DNA of 64,000 bases from Oceanobacillus salinisoli (GCF_009733865.1 NZ_WOFB01000001.1:310001-374000); one strand, 5' to 3'; positions 55,675-63,484 are shown, numbered from the stretch's first letter. Notes: a model not told the origin generated them from the sequence alone. Numbers and translations: made by a program.

Positions 55675-56781
55675 ATGAAAATAGCCATGGTAACCGAAAC
55701 TTTTTTACCATCTGTAGACGGTGTAGTTACGCGAATAACCTCTACAGTTAAATGGCTTAGGGATCAAGGTCATGAACTGTTGATTATTGCACCCGACGAG
55801 GGAGTAACAGAATTTGAGGGAATACAGGTAAAAGGGATTCCATCACATTCCCTTTTTTTTTATAAAACGAGAAGGGTAGCGTTGCCTAGCAGGGAAGTCG
55901 GACGAATGCTTCATGAATTTCAACCGGATATTGTACATGTTGTGAACCCGGCACTCCTTGGAATGTCGGGTATTTACTATGGCAGGAAGTGGCCACTTGT
56001 TGCGTCCTGGCATACGAATATTCCACAATATGCAGATTACTATAAAGTTCCATATTTAAAGCCTGTTTTGTGGAGTATTCTAAAAACCCTTCATAATCAA
56101 GCAGATTTAAACTTATGTACATCCAAACCTGTTCAGAACGAATTAATAAACCGGAAATTTAAAAATGTACATGTTTGGAAACGGGGGGTTGATGTACATA
56201 AGTTTGGGATGCAGTATAAGGATCAGGCTGTACGCCATTATCTTTCCGGTGGAGAGACGGATAAGACGCTTTTATTATATGTTGGGAGATTGGCCGTTGA
56301 GAAGGAGATTGAAAAAATTCGTGATATTTTAGACCGCTCCGAACGCTTCCGTTTAGCAATTGTAGGGGACGGTCCACACCGTGAAAACCTTGAATCTTAT
56401 TTTCGGGGCACAGCAACTGTCTTTACTGGATTTTTGCATGGAGAGGATCTTGCAAAGGCATATGCTTCTTCCGATGTCTTTGTTTTCCCCTCTACAACGG
56501 AGACGTTAGGTCTTGTTATTCTGGAGGCTATGGCTTCAGGATTGCCTATCATTGCTGCAAATAGTGGTCCAACTGCTGCCCAGGTTTCTGACGGTGAAAA
56601 TGGATTGCTGTATAATTCAAAACGGAAGGATGACTTAGTTCGTACGGCAGTGAAAATACAAGATAAAAATTTGCGAAATTACATGGCAAATCATGCATAT
56701 AAAACGGCACAGTCCTTTAGTTGGTCTGCACCAAGCAAACAGCTTTTGGATTATTATCAAGACCTGTTAAGAACAGATTAA
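55675..56781 (+). CDS. Glycosyltransferase, GT4 family (second copy)
   Basis: 368 residues, GT-B fold. N-terminal KIAMVTETFLPSVDGVVTRI, donor-domain YVGRLAVEKEIEK, IVGDGPHRENL and PSTTETLGLVILEAMASG with the two catalytic Glu. Close to the gene at 18949 in layout. ATG 55675 behind GAGGTTGG, a weak site. Probably builds a glycolipid. It stands 120 bases after the aldolase-type gene. Confidence 0.9.
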   Translation: MKIAMVTETFLPSVDGVVTRITSTVKWLRDQGHELLIIAPDEGVTEFEGIQVKGIPSHSLFFYKTRRVALPSREVGRMLHEFQPDIVHVVNPALLGMSGIYYGRKWPLVASWHTNIPQYADYYKVPYLKPVLWSILKTLHNQADLNLCTSKPVQNELINRKFKNVHVWKRGVDVHKFGMQYKDQAVRHYLSGGETDKTLLLYVGRLAVEKEIEKIRDILDRSERFRLAIVGDGPHRENLESYFRGTATVFTGFLHGEDLAKAYASSDVFVFPSTTETLGLVILEAMASGLPIIAANSGPTAAQVSDGENGLLYNSKRKDDLVRTAVKIQDKNLRNYMANHAYKTAQSFSWSAPSKQLLDYYQDLLRTD

Positions 56782-56793
56782 TGGCCCTTTTGA

Positions 56794-56823
56794 TTCGACA
56801 AAATTCGGGAAGTGACAGGCACC
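56794..56823 (+). repeat. REP-like family D, copy 4
   Basis: TTCGACAAAATTCGGGAAGT then GACAGGCACC, 13 bases after the GT4 stop and touching the end of the convergent hydrolase gene. Confidence 0.87.
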
Positions 56824-57672
56824 CTATATGCGGGTGTTTAGCCATGTTATCATGCTGTCCAGTGCTTGCTGCTGGTGGGGAGCATGCCATGGATGGTGGT
56901 GTCCTTCAGAAAAGATGACATGGTCCTTCTCAGGAATCGTAACCGAATCTAAAAATTGTTTGATGGAATTTGGATGAATAATGGGATCCTCTTTGTCATA
57001 AAGGCATAACAAGGGTACCTGGAATTTAGATGCTTCCATTGTGGCATGTATCCCATTTTGAATCAGTTCTGTTAACCAGCGTGGTGTATATTGAGTCGTA
57101 TGAAAAGGATCTTTGACAATATCTGAACCTGGCTCTGGTAAGTACGGCTTTAGATGACGGGCTTTTCGTAATATTTCGGCCCATTTAAATGGCTGAATCG
57201 TTAATTCTGGATTAATTCGCGAAATGAAGTTCAAGGTTCTTTTTATTGCACTGGGAATTGGAAAGCGTAATCCTAATGCCGGTGAAGATAGGATAAATCC
57301 TTTTACTTGCTGTGGATATGTTTGCCCATATCGAATGGCTACCAACCCGCCCAAACTATGTCCAAATAAAAAGACAGGGATGGATGGATATCGTTTTGAA
57401 ACAGTGTTAATAAGTACTTTTAAGTCATCCAAATAATCGCTAAAACGATTTATATGACCGCGGTGACCTTCAGATTGTCCAAATCCTCTTAAATCAGGAG
57501 CAACCAGGGTGATATTATGGTCCATACAGCATTCACCAATATATTCATAACGGCCAGAATGTTCTCCAGCTCCATGGATTAATATAATTACTGCTCTAGG
57601 ATTAGCAGGAAACCAAGCACGATAAAACAGGGTAAGATGATCGATGCTTTTAAAATGTCCGATGGTATCCAT
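56824..57672 (-). CDS. Alpha/beta hydrolase, monoacylglycerol-lipase type
   Basis: 282 residues. Serine hydrolase: oxyanion-loop HGAGEHSGRY, nucleophile elbow GHSLGG, late Asp (YDKEDPI) and His (EGHHHPWH). Close in pattern to YtpA/monoacylglycerol lipases that cut acyl chains from glycerolipids. ATG 57672 follows TGGAGG. Faces the GT4 gene; the REP-like sequence lies between their ends. It closes the lipid block. Confidence 0.88.
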   Translation of the reverse strand: MDTIGHFKSIDHLTLFYRAWFPANPRAVIILIHGAGEHSGRYEYIGECCMDHNITLVAPDLRGFGQSEGHRGHINRFSDYLDDLKVLINTVSKRYPSIPVFLFGHSLGGLVAIRYGQTYPQQVKGFILSSPALGLRFPIPSAIKRTLNFISRINPELTIQPFKWAEILRKARHLKPYLPEPGSDIVKDPFHTTQYTPRWLTELIQNGIHATMEASKFQVPLLCLYDKEDPIIHPNSIKQFLDSVTIPEKDHVIFSEGHHHPWHAPHQQQALDSMITWLNTRI

Positions 57673-57785
57673 CTTGCCTTTACCTCCAGAAAATGTATGA
57701 TGATTTTAGATTAACCCATTATTTGAATTTTACACGGGCTTACAAAGGACCATTAATTGGAATGGATAGATACGAATAAAACAGC

Positions 57786-57832
57786 AAAAAGATAGCCAGG
57801 ATATGGTATCCGGCTATCTTAAATGTAATCTT
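57786..57832 (-). terminator. Terminator of the gene at 57871
   Basis: AAGATAGCC and GGCTATCTT pair with inner GGAT/ATCC; a T-run follows on the minus strand (AAAAAG on plus). Confidence 0.78.
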
Positions 57833-57870
57833 TTTCCACCAGGAGACGTCATTATAGGCCTTTTAGCTTT

Positions 57871-58167
57871 CTAGTCCAGACTCGTACTTCCTACATGCTG
57901 CTGAATCTGATAATTGGAAGGCATGTCTTGGGTTTGGGTCATATTAGCTTGTTGTTGCTGATTACTTTGGTTGTTATTCAACATGTTCTGGACCGGCTGT
58001 GTCATTTGTTGAACATTTGGGTTATTTAATGTGTTTTGTACAGCATTGGAAACCTGTTGTGGTATCTTTTGAATCGTCCCGTTTTGAACGCCACGAGTAA
58101 TACCGTAAATAGCGGCACCAGCAGCACCAATGGTAAGCAGGGAAGTCATCATACCGCGGTTATTCAT
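57871..58167 (-). CDS. Gln/Asn-rich small membrane protein, YrzQ-like start
   Basis: 98 residues. ATG 58167 behind AAAGGATG. A helix at about 7-24 (LLTIGAAGAAIYGITRG), then Gln/Asn-rich sequence with NNNQSNQQQQAN. The start (MMTSLLTIGAAGAAIYG) resembles DUF3918/YrzQ small proteins; the tail is longer than theirs. Related in layout to the gene at 21590. Confidence 0.72.
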   Translation of the reverse strand: MNNRGMMTSLLTIGAAGAAIYGITRGVQNGTIQKIPQQVSNAVQNTLNNPNVQQMTQPVQNMLNNNQSNQQQQANMTQTQDMPSNYQIQQHVGSTSLD

Positions 58168-58285
58168 GAAATCATCCTTTGTTAATTGGATTGGGCATTC
58201 GCTTCCAAGTAGAAGCAGTTTTAGTTTTTATAAATAATGAAGATCTATACGTTTCATTGTTTTCCATTTCTACGAGAGCAGCCAT

Positions 58286-58792
58286 CTAAACATCTGATTT
58301 CTGATGAAGCGGTGGTGGTACTAACCAACCTTTTTCTTTGTTTAAACGCAGAAACTTTGCACCTAGTACAGCTTTTTGCATGTGGAATTGACCAAACATC
58401 GTTGCGATATCTTCACGAATACTTTGTCCAATCATTGTACTGCATGTAACTAATCCAGCAGCAATATCAGCAGAAATCTTAACGGAAATTTCCTGATCCA
58501 TTGCCCGAGCCCCTGTTGGAATATCTTTTAAATTTACTTCGGCACGTTCCGGGGGTGTTGGAGGAAGACCCACTCCATTCTCCTTTAACAATGTTTCCAC
58601 TTCCCTTATTTCCAGCTGACATTGACTAATTGCTTCGTCAATTAAGTTGATTAAATCCGCATCTCCTGCATGATTACGAAACGTTTGATAGCCTGCTACC
58701 ATCCCTTTTGTCCCAGTTACAAATGACCAGGCACCAAAGACCTCTCCATAATGCATCGGCTCATCTTTTGGATTTCCACTTAAAATTCCCAT
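58286..58792 (-). CDS. DUF3231 family protein, second copy
   Basis: 168 residues. Matches the gene at 33561 in order: EPMHYGEVFGAWSF, GLPPTPPERAEV, IREDIATMFGQFH and NKEKGWLVPPP. ATG 58792 behind TTAGGAGG; the longer frame to 58816 lacks a site. Probably spore-associated, by relation to CotF-like bundles. Confidence 0.85.
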   Translation of the reverse strand: MGILSGNPKDEPMHYGEVFGAWSFVTGTKGMVAGYQTFRNHAGDADLINLIDEAISQCQLEIREVETLLKENGVGLPPTPPERAEVNLKDIPTGARAMDQEISVKISADIAAGLVTCSTMIGQSIREDIATMFGQFHMQKAVLGAKFLRLNKEKGWLVPPPLHQKSDV

Positions 58793-58895
58793 TACAAACC
58801 TCCTAATTAAATTCATAAGGTATTCACCTTTCTTTCGCTTCGTATTTATATTCTCTTTAAGTTCCTGTTTTATGCATCATAGTTAATTTATTAAT

Positions 58896-58936
58896 TAAAA
58901 AAGTGAAGCGTCTAGAAAAGACGCTTCACTTTAGGT
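58896..58936. terminator. Terminator of the gene at 58939
   Basis: AAAGTGAAGCGTCT and AGACGCTTCACTTT form a perfect 14-bp stem with a 6-base loop. Confidence 0.85.
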
Positions 58937-58938
58937 TT

Positions 58939-59106
58939 TTAGTTTCTTTCACTTGCATCGTATTCATCATAGACAAGTCTTGTAACTTGAGTGGTTTCTT
59001 TGTTTTCTTTATCTTCCTGTGTAGCATTTTTACCATATGAATCATCCAGGTCGATTCCTGGTGCTTGGGCTGTATCAGGTACCTGATTACTTTTCTTTTT
59101 ATCCAT
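58939..59106 (-). CDS. Small acidic protein of 55 residues
   Basis: ATG 59106 behind TAGGAGGAA. Polar and charged throughout (MDKKKSNQVPDTAQAPG, later TRLVYDEYDASERN), no helix for the membrane. Looks disordered, like small spore or stress proteins. Not recognised. It begins 13 bases after the gene at 59119 and is likely cotranscribed with it. Confidence 0.7.
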   Translation of the reverse strand: MDKKKSNQVPDTAQAPGIDLDDSYGKNATQEDKENKETTQVTRLVYDEYDASERN

Positions 59107-59118
59107 AAACTATTCCTC

Positions 59119-59325
59119 CTAATGGATAAGATAATTTTGTTCCATTAATGCGGTTGCAATTTGTTCTTCTGTGATAATTTGGTCATCAAATTCAATTTTT
59201 ATTTCACCATCATCAGTATCGATTAACACTCTTTCCATGCCGTCATACTCATTCAAAAGTTTTTCAATTTGTTGAATCGTTTGATCAGTAGTTGCCTCTT
59301 GTACAAAAAATGTTACTTCAGACAT
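59119..59325 (-). CDS. Small HMA-like domain protein without the metal cysteines
   Basis: 68 residues. The pattern of beta-alpha-beta, IEKLLNEYDGMERVLIDTDDGEIKIEFD then ITEEQIATALMEQNY, follows the heavy-metal-associated fold, but the CXXC metal site is absent. ATG 59325 behind AAAGGAG. Function unknown; metal binding is unlikely. Confidence 0.72.
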   Translation of the reverse strand: MSEVTFFVQEATTDQTIQQIEKLLNEYDGMERVLIDTDDGEIKIEFDDQIITEEQIATALMEQNYLIH

Positions 59326-59441
59326 AATAAGGTCTCCTTTTAATAGGATGTTCGATATTATTATGTCAAATTGTTAAGAAATCATGTTTAGAATATGAAT
59401 AATGTGATATAATAAGAACGAATGTTCGTTTTGGGGGGGTT

Positions 59442-59657
59442 ATGAAAAACCTGTTGATTCGATCGATTAATCATAATGAAAAGTTTCGTATGATTTACCT
59501 TTCCAATACGAATCAAATATCTCAAAGAACGATTCGTGTCATACGAATGAATGAGGATAGTATATTGGCATATTGTTATGAAAAGCGAAAAGTTAGAATG
59601 TTTAATTTAAGGAATATTTTGGCTGTGGAATTAATGGGTAAGCGGTTTGGTACTTAA
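59442..59657 (+). CDS. Small WYL-like domain protein
   Basis: 71 residues. ISQRTIRVIRMNEDSILAYC then KRKVRMFNLRNILAVEL follows the core of WYL domains, which sense ligands in transcription factors; here no DNA-binding domain is attached. ATG 59442 behind a G-run. Function unknown. Confidence 0.7.
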   Translation: MKNLLIRSINHNEKFRMIYLSNTNQISQRTIRVIRMNEDSILAYCYEKRKVRMFNLRNILAVELMGKRFGT

Positions 59658-59784
59658 CTCTTGCTGTTTTGTCCAATTGCATAAAAGCTGCAGACGTACT
59701 CTTATACTCCATTAGGAGGACGTTTTTTATCTGAAATTCAAGGTGTGTTATGATTTCTGCAATAATAGTGGGGAGGGTGGGAGA

Positions 59785-60335
59785 ATGAATTTAATCATGA
59801 TATTTGGTCCACAGGCGGTTGGGAAAATGACAGTGGGTCAGGAATTGGAGAAAATAACCGGTTTAAAGCTGTTTCATAATCATATGACTATTGATCTGTT
59901 ATCTTCGGATTTACTAAGGAAATGTGGAGATTATCCAGTCTGTTCCGGATGGAAGTGTTTAAAGCAGCTGCAAAATGTAATAAGAATGGATTAATTTTTA
60001 CGTTCATATGGGCATTTGACGAGCAGGAAGACTGGGATTTTGTCGAAGAGGTAGAAAGGATAATTACATCATACGGGGGAAATATCTATATGGTGGAACT
60101 GGGGGCGGATGTTAATGAAAGGCTGCAGCGAAATAAAACCTCGAATCGGTTAGAAAAGAAACCATCAAAAAGAAACATTGAAGCATCGGAGAATGAATTG
60201 CTTGCAACCATGAAGAAACACAGACTGAATTCAAAAAACGATGAAATAGCACGGGAAAATTACATAAAAATGAACAATACTGATCTAGGTTCAGAAGATG
60301 TTGCCAGGGTGATTAATGAAAAATTTCTATTGTAG
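59785..60335 (+). pseudogene. Frameshifted P-loop kinase (shikimate-kinase-like)
   Basis: The first frame from ATG 59785 encodes MNLIMIFGPQAVGKMTVGQE with an intact Walker A (GPQAVGKMT), then loses homology near 59915. A second frame (about 59922-60335) continues the family with LSSLFRMEVF, LIFTFIWAFDEQEDWDFV and VELGADVNERLQRNKT. One inserted or deleted base at about 59910-59925 joins them. Alternatively it is a sequencing error. The kinase family is of unknown substrate. Confidence 0.8.
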
Positions 60336-60433
60336 GATGAGCATGATCTTTCCACGTTAGAAAGGGGGAGAGTTCTGATACACAAACTGCTCCCCCATTC
60401 ACGAAAAAGACGAGCAAATTCCTGTTTTTTTTA

Positions 60434-60590
60434 CCCACGTCATTAACTCGCTGTAAGATCCTTATCGAGGAGGGTTCTTGATACTTCAAGAATGATAAGT
60501 GGGGAACGGGCAGCCAGTAAACTCCTAATTCTGTTCATCCAGTAATCAGTGGGGGATGAAAAAAACTGATTGAGGATTCACGTTATCAAA
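60434..60590 (+). repeat. Dispersed repeat family B, full copy
   Basis: From CCACGTCATTAACTCGCTGT through ACTTCAAGAATGATAAGTGG, GGGCAGCCAGTAAACTCC and AATCAGTGGGGGATG to AAACTGATTGAGGATTCACG. Confidence 0.8.
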
Positions 60591-60616
60591 TGCTGGAATG
60601 GTGCTTATAATAAATC

Positions 60617-60645
60617 TTGACTTTTTGTCGGATTGTCTGTAATAT
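60617..60645 (+). promoter_or_regulatory. Sigma-A promoter of pyrP
   Basis: TTGACT (60617-60622), a 17-base spacer and TAATAT (60640-60645); transcription would start near 60652, eleven bases before the PyrR-binding stem. Confidence 0.8.
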
Positions 60646-60662
60646 AAAAACAAATAATAGTG

Positions 60663-60798
60663 AACCTTTAAATCAGTCCTGTGAGGCTGGTAAGGTTGTG
60701 CGGATGAACCTGTACTTTAATAGCAAAATAGGGATATGCCCTTTTTTGCTGCGTACAAACGTGCACCTTGCCAGGACGCCAGGCAAGGTGCTTTTTTT
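60663..60798 (+). ncRNA. PyrR-binding attenuator of pyrP
   Basis: AACCTT (60663-60668) and AAGGTT (60692-60697) close a stem whose loop carries AGTCCTGTGAGGCT, matching the PyrR consensus ARUCCNGNGAGGYU. Downstream, GCACCTTGCC (60763-60772) and GGCAAGGTGC (60782-60791) with seven T form the terminator. UMP-bound PyrR should favour termination, lowering uracil uptake when pyrimidines are plentiful. Confidence 0.93.
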
Positions 60799-60800
60799 AT

Positions 60801-60903
60801 TACATTAGGAAAGTATGTATTAAATTTTAGCTGAGAGGTGTGTATGACAGCTAAAATTTTAAACGTCTAAAGACGGGAAAATGCGAGTTTTTCGGAATAC
60901 CAA
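60801..60903. repeat. Dispersed repeat family C, copy inside the pyrP leader
   Basis: ACATTAGGAAAGTATG, AAATTTTAGCTGAGAG, CAGCTAAAATTTTAAACGTC and GCGAGTTTTTCGGA in family order, between the attenuator and the pyrP ribosome site. Confidence 0.75.
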
Positions 60904-60927
60904 TTTCTTATAGAGGAGAGAAAAATT

Positions 60928-62187
60928 ATGTCACAGCGTGAAATCCAAGTTGATGAACGTTTACCAATTTTGCAAAGTTTACCATTAAGCTTCCAGCACT
61001 TATTCGCGATGTTTGGTTCAACAGTATTGGTGCCAATTTTATTCGGAGTGGACCCAGCAACAATCCTTTTGATGAACGGAATTGGTACCATTCTATATAT
61101 TTTTATTACGAGGGGAAAAATTCCTGCCTATTTAGGGTCCAGTTTTGCATTTATCTCTCCAGTTACGGCCGTACTAACAACTGGTGGCGGCTATGGAGCA
61201 GCATTGGGCGGATTCTTTGTCGTTGGTCTTGTGCTAGTACTTGTAGGGTTGCTGGTTAAGATAGTAGGAACTTCATGGATAGATGTCATATTCCCGCCAG
61301 CAGCAATGGGCGCAATTGTTGCAGTAATCGGATTGGAACTTGTTCCAACCGCTGCAGAGATGGCAGGATTACTGCGGCCGGCTGATGTAGCAGTGGATAC
61401 GACAGCGATTACAGTAGCATTATTAACACTTGGTTCAACGATTATTTATTGGGTAACGATGAGAGGATTCTTAAAAATCATCCCAATTCTTTTGGGGATT
61501 GTGACAGGTTATATTATTGCAACGATATTTGGAATTGTAGATTACTCCGTAGTAAGTGAAGCAGCATGGATTCAAATGCCAACCTTCTACGCAATAGAGT
61601 TCAACTGGTCTGATATTTTGATTATTCTACCAGCCGCATTAGTATTAATACCAGAACATATTGGTCACTTGGTTGTCACTGGAGGTATTGTTAAAAAAGA
61701 CTTGGTGAAAGACCCAGGTTTGGATCGTTCGTTATTCGGTAATGGTATTTCTACGATGATATCCAGTTTCTTTGGTTCTACTCCAAATACAACTTATGGG
61801 GAAAACATTGGAGTATTAGCAATTACCCGGGTTTACTCGACTTGGATCATTGGTGGAGCAGCACTTATTGCCGTTGTACTATCATTCTGCGGTAAATTAG
61901 CAGCCTTAATTCAGTCGATACCAACACCAGTTATGGGGGGGATCTCCCTGCTTCTATTTGGTATCATCGCTGTGAGTGGTTTGCGTATGCTGGTTGAACA
62001 AAAAGTCGATTATAATAAATCACAAAACTTAATCCTAACATGTATCGTACTTGCAATTGGAGTAAGTGGAGCTTCCTTAACCATTGGCGAAGTGGCATTA
62101 TCCGGAATGGGCCTTGCAACCATTGTTGCCATTGTCCTAAGCCTATTCTTTAAACTTCTGGACATCCTAAAACTATCCAACGAATAA
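60928..62187 (+). CDS. pyrP: Uracil permease
   Basis: 419 residues with about 12-14 hydrophobic segments of the nucleobase/ascorbate transporter family. SFQHLFAMFGSTVLVPILFG at the start, the GSSFAFISPV segment, the LIPEHIGHLV region that holds the uracil-binding Glu, and FFGSTPNTTYGENIGV with the second Glu mark it as UraA/PyrP. ATG 60928 behind AGGAGAG. It stands apart from the pyr operon but keeps its PyrR attenuator. Confidence 0.94.
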   Translation: MSQREIQVDERLPILQSLPLSFQHLFAMFGSTVLVPILFGVDPATILLMNGIGTILYIFITRGKIPAYLGSSFAFISPVTAVLTTGGGYGAALGGFFVVGLVLVLVGLLVKIVGTSWIDVIFPPAAMGAIVAVIGLELVPTAAEMAGLLRPADVAVDTTAITVALLTLGSTIIYWVTMRGFLKIIPILLGIVTGYIIATIFGIVDYSVVSEAAWIQMPTFYAIEFNWSDILIILPAALVLIPEHIGHLVVTGGIVKKDLVKDPGLDRSLFGNGISTMISSFFGSTPNTTYGENIGVLAITRVYSTWIIGGAALIAVVLSFCGKLAALIQSIPTPVMGGISLLLFGIIAVSGLRMLVEQKVDYNKSQNLILTCIVLAIGVSGASLTIGEVALSGMGLATIVAIVLSLFFKLLDILKLSNE

Positions 62188-62217
62188 GGTGCCTGTTACT
62201 TCTCGAATTTTGTCGAA
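62188..62217 (-). repeat. REP-like family D, copy 5
   Basis: GGTGCCTGTTACTTCTCGAA then TTTTGTCGAA, inverse orientation, beginning directly after the pyrP stop codon. Confidence 0.82.
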
Positions 62218-62245
62218 AGCTCTGCGTTTTTTTACTGCAGAGCTT
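62217..62245 (+). terminator. Weak terminator after pyrP
   Basis: AAGCTCTGC and GCAGAGCTT form a perfect 9-bp stem over a T-rich loop; no T-run follows, so termination strength is doubtful. Confidence 0.5.
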
Positions 62246-62333
62246 ATTCTATGATTTAGATTTGCTTTGTAGATTTTGATATGATAAAGGAAAAGCGACG
62301 AAGAAAATGTGAAAGTACATAGGAGTGACGAAA

Positions 62334-62915
62334 TTGTACAAAACACACAAAGCAAAAATTGTTGTAATCGGCAGTTTATATATGGATATTGTTGTAGAAA
62401 CAGACCGAATTCCCTTAATAGGAGAAACACTTCGTAAAAAAGTCATCCTAAATCCTGCACCAGCTTTGGATATACCGAAAGATATTTTTAACTATATCGA
62501 TTATATGACGCCAAATCAAACCGAGCTTGCTTATTACACTGGCATAGATGATGTAGGTGAAAAGATTGAAACTGCTATTCTGAAAATGACCAATTTAGGT
62601 GTTTCACATGTAATTACTACACTTGGCTCTGATGGATCTGTTTATTTAAAAGAAGGTAAAAAAGTAACCTACCAAAAGGGTTACACAGTCCCAGTAGTTG
62701 ACACAACTGGTGCAGGAGACTGTTATAATGCAGCATTAGCAGTATAAATAGCCAGTGGCGAAGACTTGGATAATGCCATTGATTATGCTTCAAAGGCATC
62801 TGCACTCGCTGTTACAAAATTCGGTGCACAAGCAGGTATGCCAACGAAAAAAGAAGAGAAGAGTTTCACTCAAAAAATTATAGAGAAATGTAATACAACC
62901 TCCCATTTAATTTGA
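62334..62915 (+). pseudogene. rbsK: Ribokinase, internally deleted and interrupted
   Basis: TTG 62334 (behind AGGAG) starts a normal ribokinase N-terminus: VVIGSLYMDIVVETDRIPLI. After GET at about residue 33 it jumps to NPAPALDIPKDIFNYID, so the central ~140 residues are missing. NQTEL, TLGSDGSVYL and the catalytic DTTGAGDCYNAAL follow. TAA at 62745-62747 then cuts the frame, although homology resumes at once (IASGEDLDNAIDYAS, then AVTKFGAQAGMP) up to TGA 62913. Two independent lesions make it a clear pseudogene. Confidence 0.92.
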
Positions 62916-62970
62916 TATTTCTCCTCTCCTAAGTAAGTGAATACTCTAAATAAATTTCAATTCGTTCAGA

Positions 62971-63012
62971 AAGCGTAAGTTTCACCAATTGGTGTAACTT
63001 ACGCTTTTTTTA
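62971..63012 (+). terminator. Terminator after the ribokinase remnant
   Basis: AAGCGTAAGTT and AACTTACGCTT pair around CACCAATTGGTG, followed by a T-run. Confidence 0.85.
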
Positions 63013-63037
63013 ATTTTTTTGGAGATTCTAGGATCTT

Positions 63038-63066
63038 AGTGCCTGTCACCTCCCGAAATTTGTCGA
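63038..63066 (-). repeat. REP-like family D, copy 6
   Basis: AGTGCCTGTCACCTCCCGAA then ATTTGTCGAA, inverse orientation; carries the GGGAGGTGA variant seen before nrnB. Confidence 0.82.
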
Positions 63067-63182
63067 AGGATACTGTTATTTAAAATAGATGCCAACCTAA
63101 TTTCTTTTGTTATATTTATCCCTTACAAAAGTGAATGTGCATACATACGATGCCATAAGGCGGATGATTTGGAGGTGAAAAA

Positions 63183-63446
63183 ATGTCTAGACATTATTAT
63201 GATCTATGTTGTCGTTATAAAGGAAGGGCAGTAGAAATTGTTACTAGGGATGGAAGAAGGCATCGGGGTATTATTAAACATGTCGATTCTGGAAGAGTGT
63301 ATATCCAATCTATTGGAGGTAGAGGTTTAGGCGGGTTTGGTTACGGCTTTTATGGACCAGGGTTTGGCTTCGTTCCTGGATTTGGTTTTGGAATTGCCTT
63401 GGGCGCAATAACCTCCTTAGCCTTACTTCCATGGTTCTGGATATAA
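63183..63446 (+). CDS. Small protein with Sm-like start and Gly/Phe-rich tail
   Basis: 87 residues. Residues 1-45 (YKGRAVEIVTRDGRRHRGII, then HVDSGRVYIQ) have the beta-strand rhythm of Sm-like/LSm folds. A Gly-Phe-Tyr linker follows (GLGGFGYGFYGPG), then a hydrophobic helix (IALGAITSLALLPWFWI), suggesting membrane attachment. ATG 63183 behind GGAGGTG. Similar small proteins occur in Bacillaceae; function unknown. Confidence 0.75.
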   Translation: MSRHYYDLCCRYKGRAVEIVTRDGRRHRGIIKHVDSGRVYIQSIGGRGLGGFGYGFYGPGFGFVPGFGFGIALGAITSLALLPWFWI

Positions 63447-63452
63447 AGGGGT

Positions 63453-63484
63453 GTGAAATCGGCAGAATAGCCGATTTCTTTTTA
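63453..63484 (+). terminator. Terminator of the gene at 63183
   Basis: GAAATCGGC and GCCGATTTC form a 9-bp stem with a 6-base loop, followed by TTTTTAT. Confidence 0.85.
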
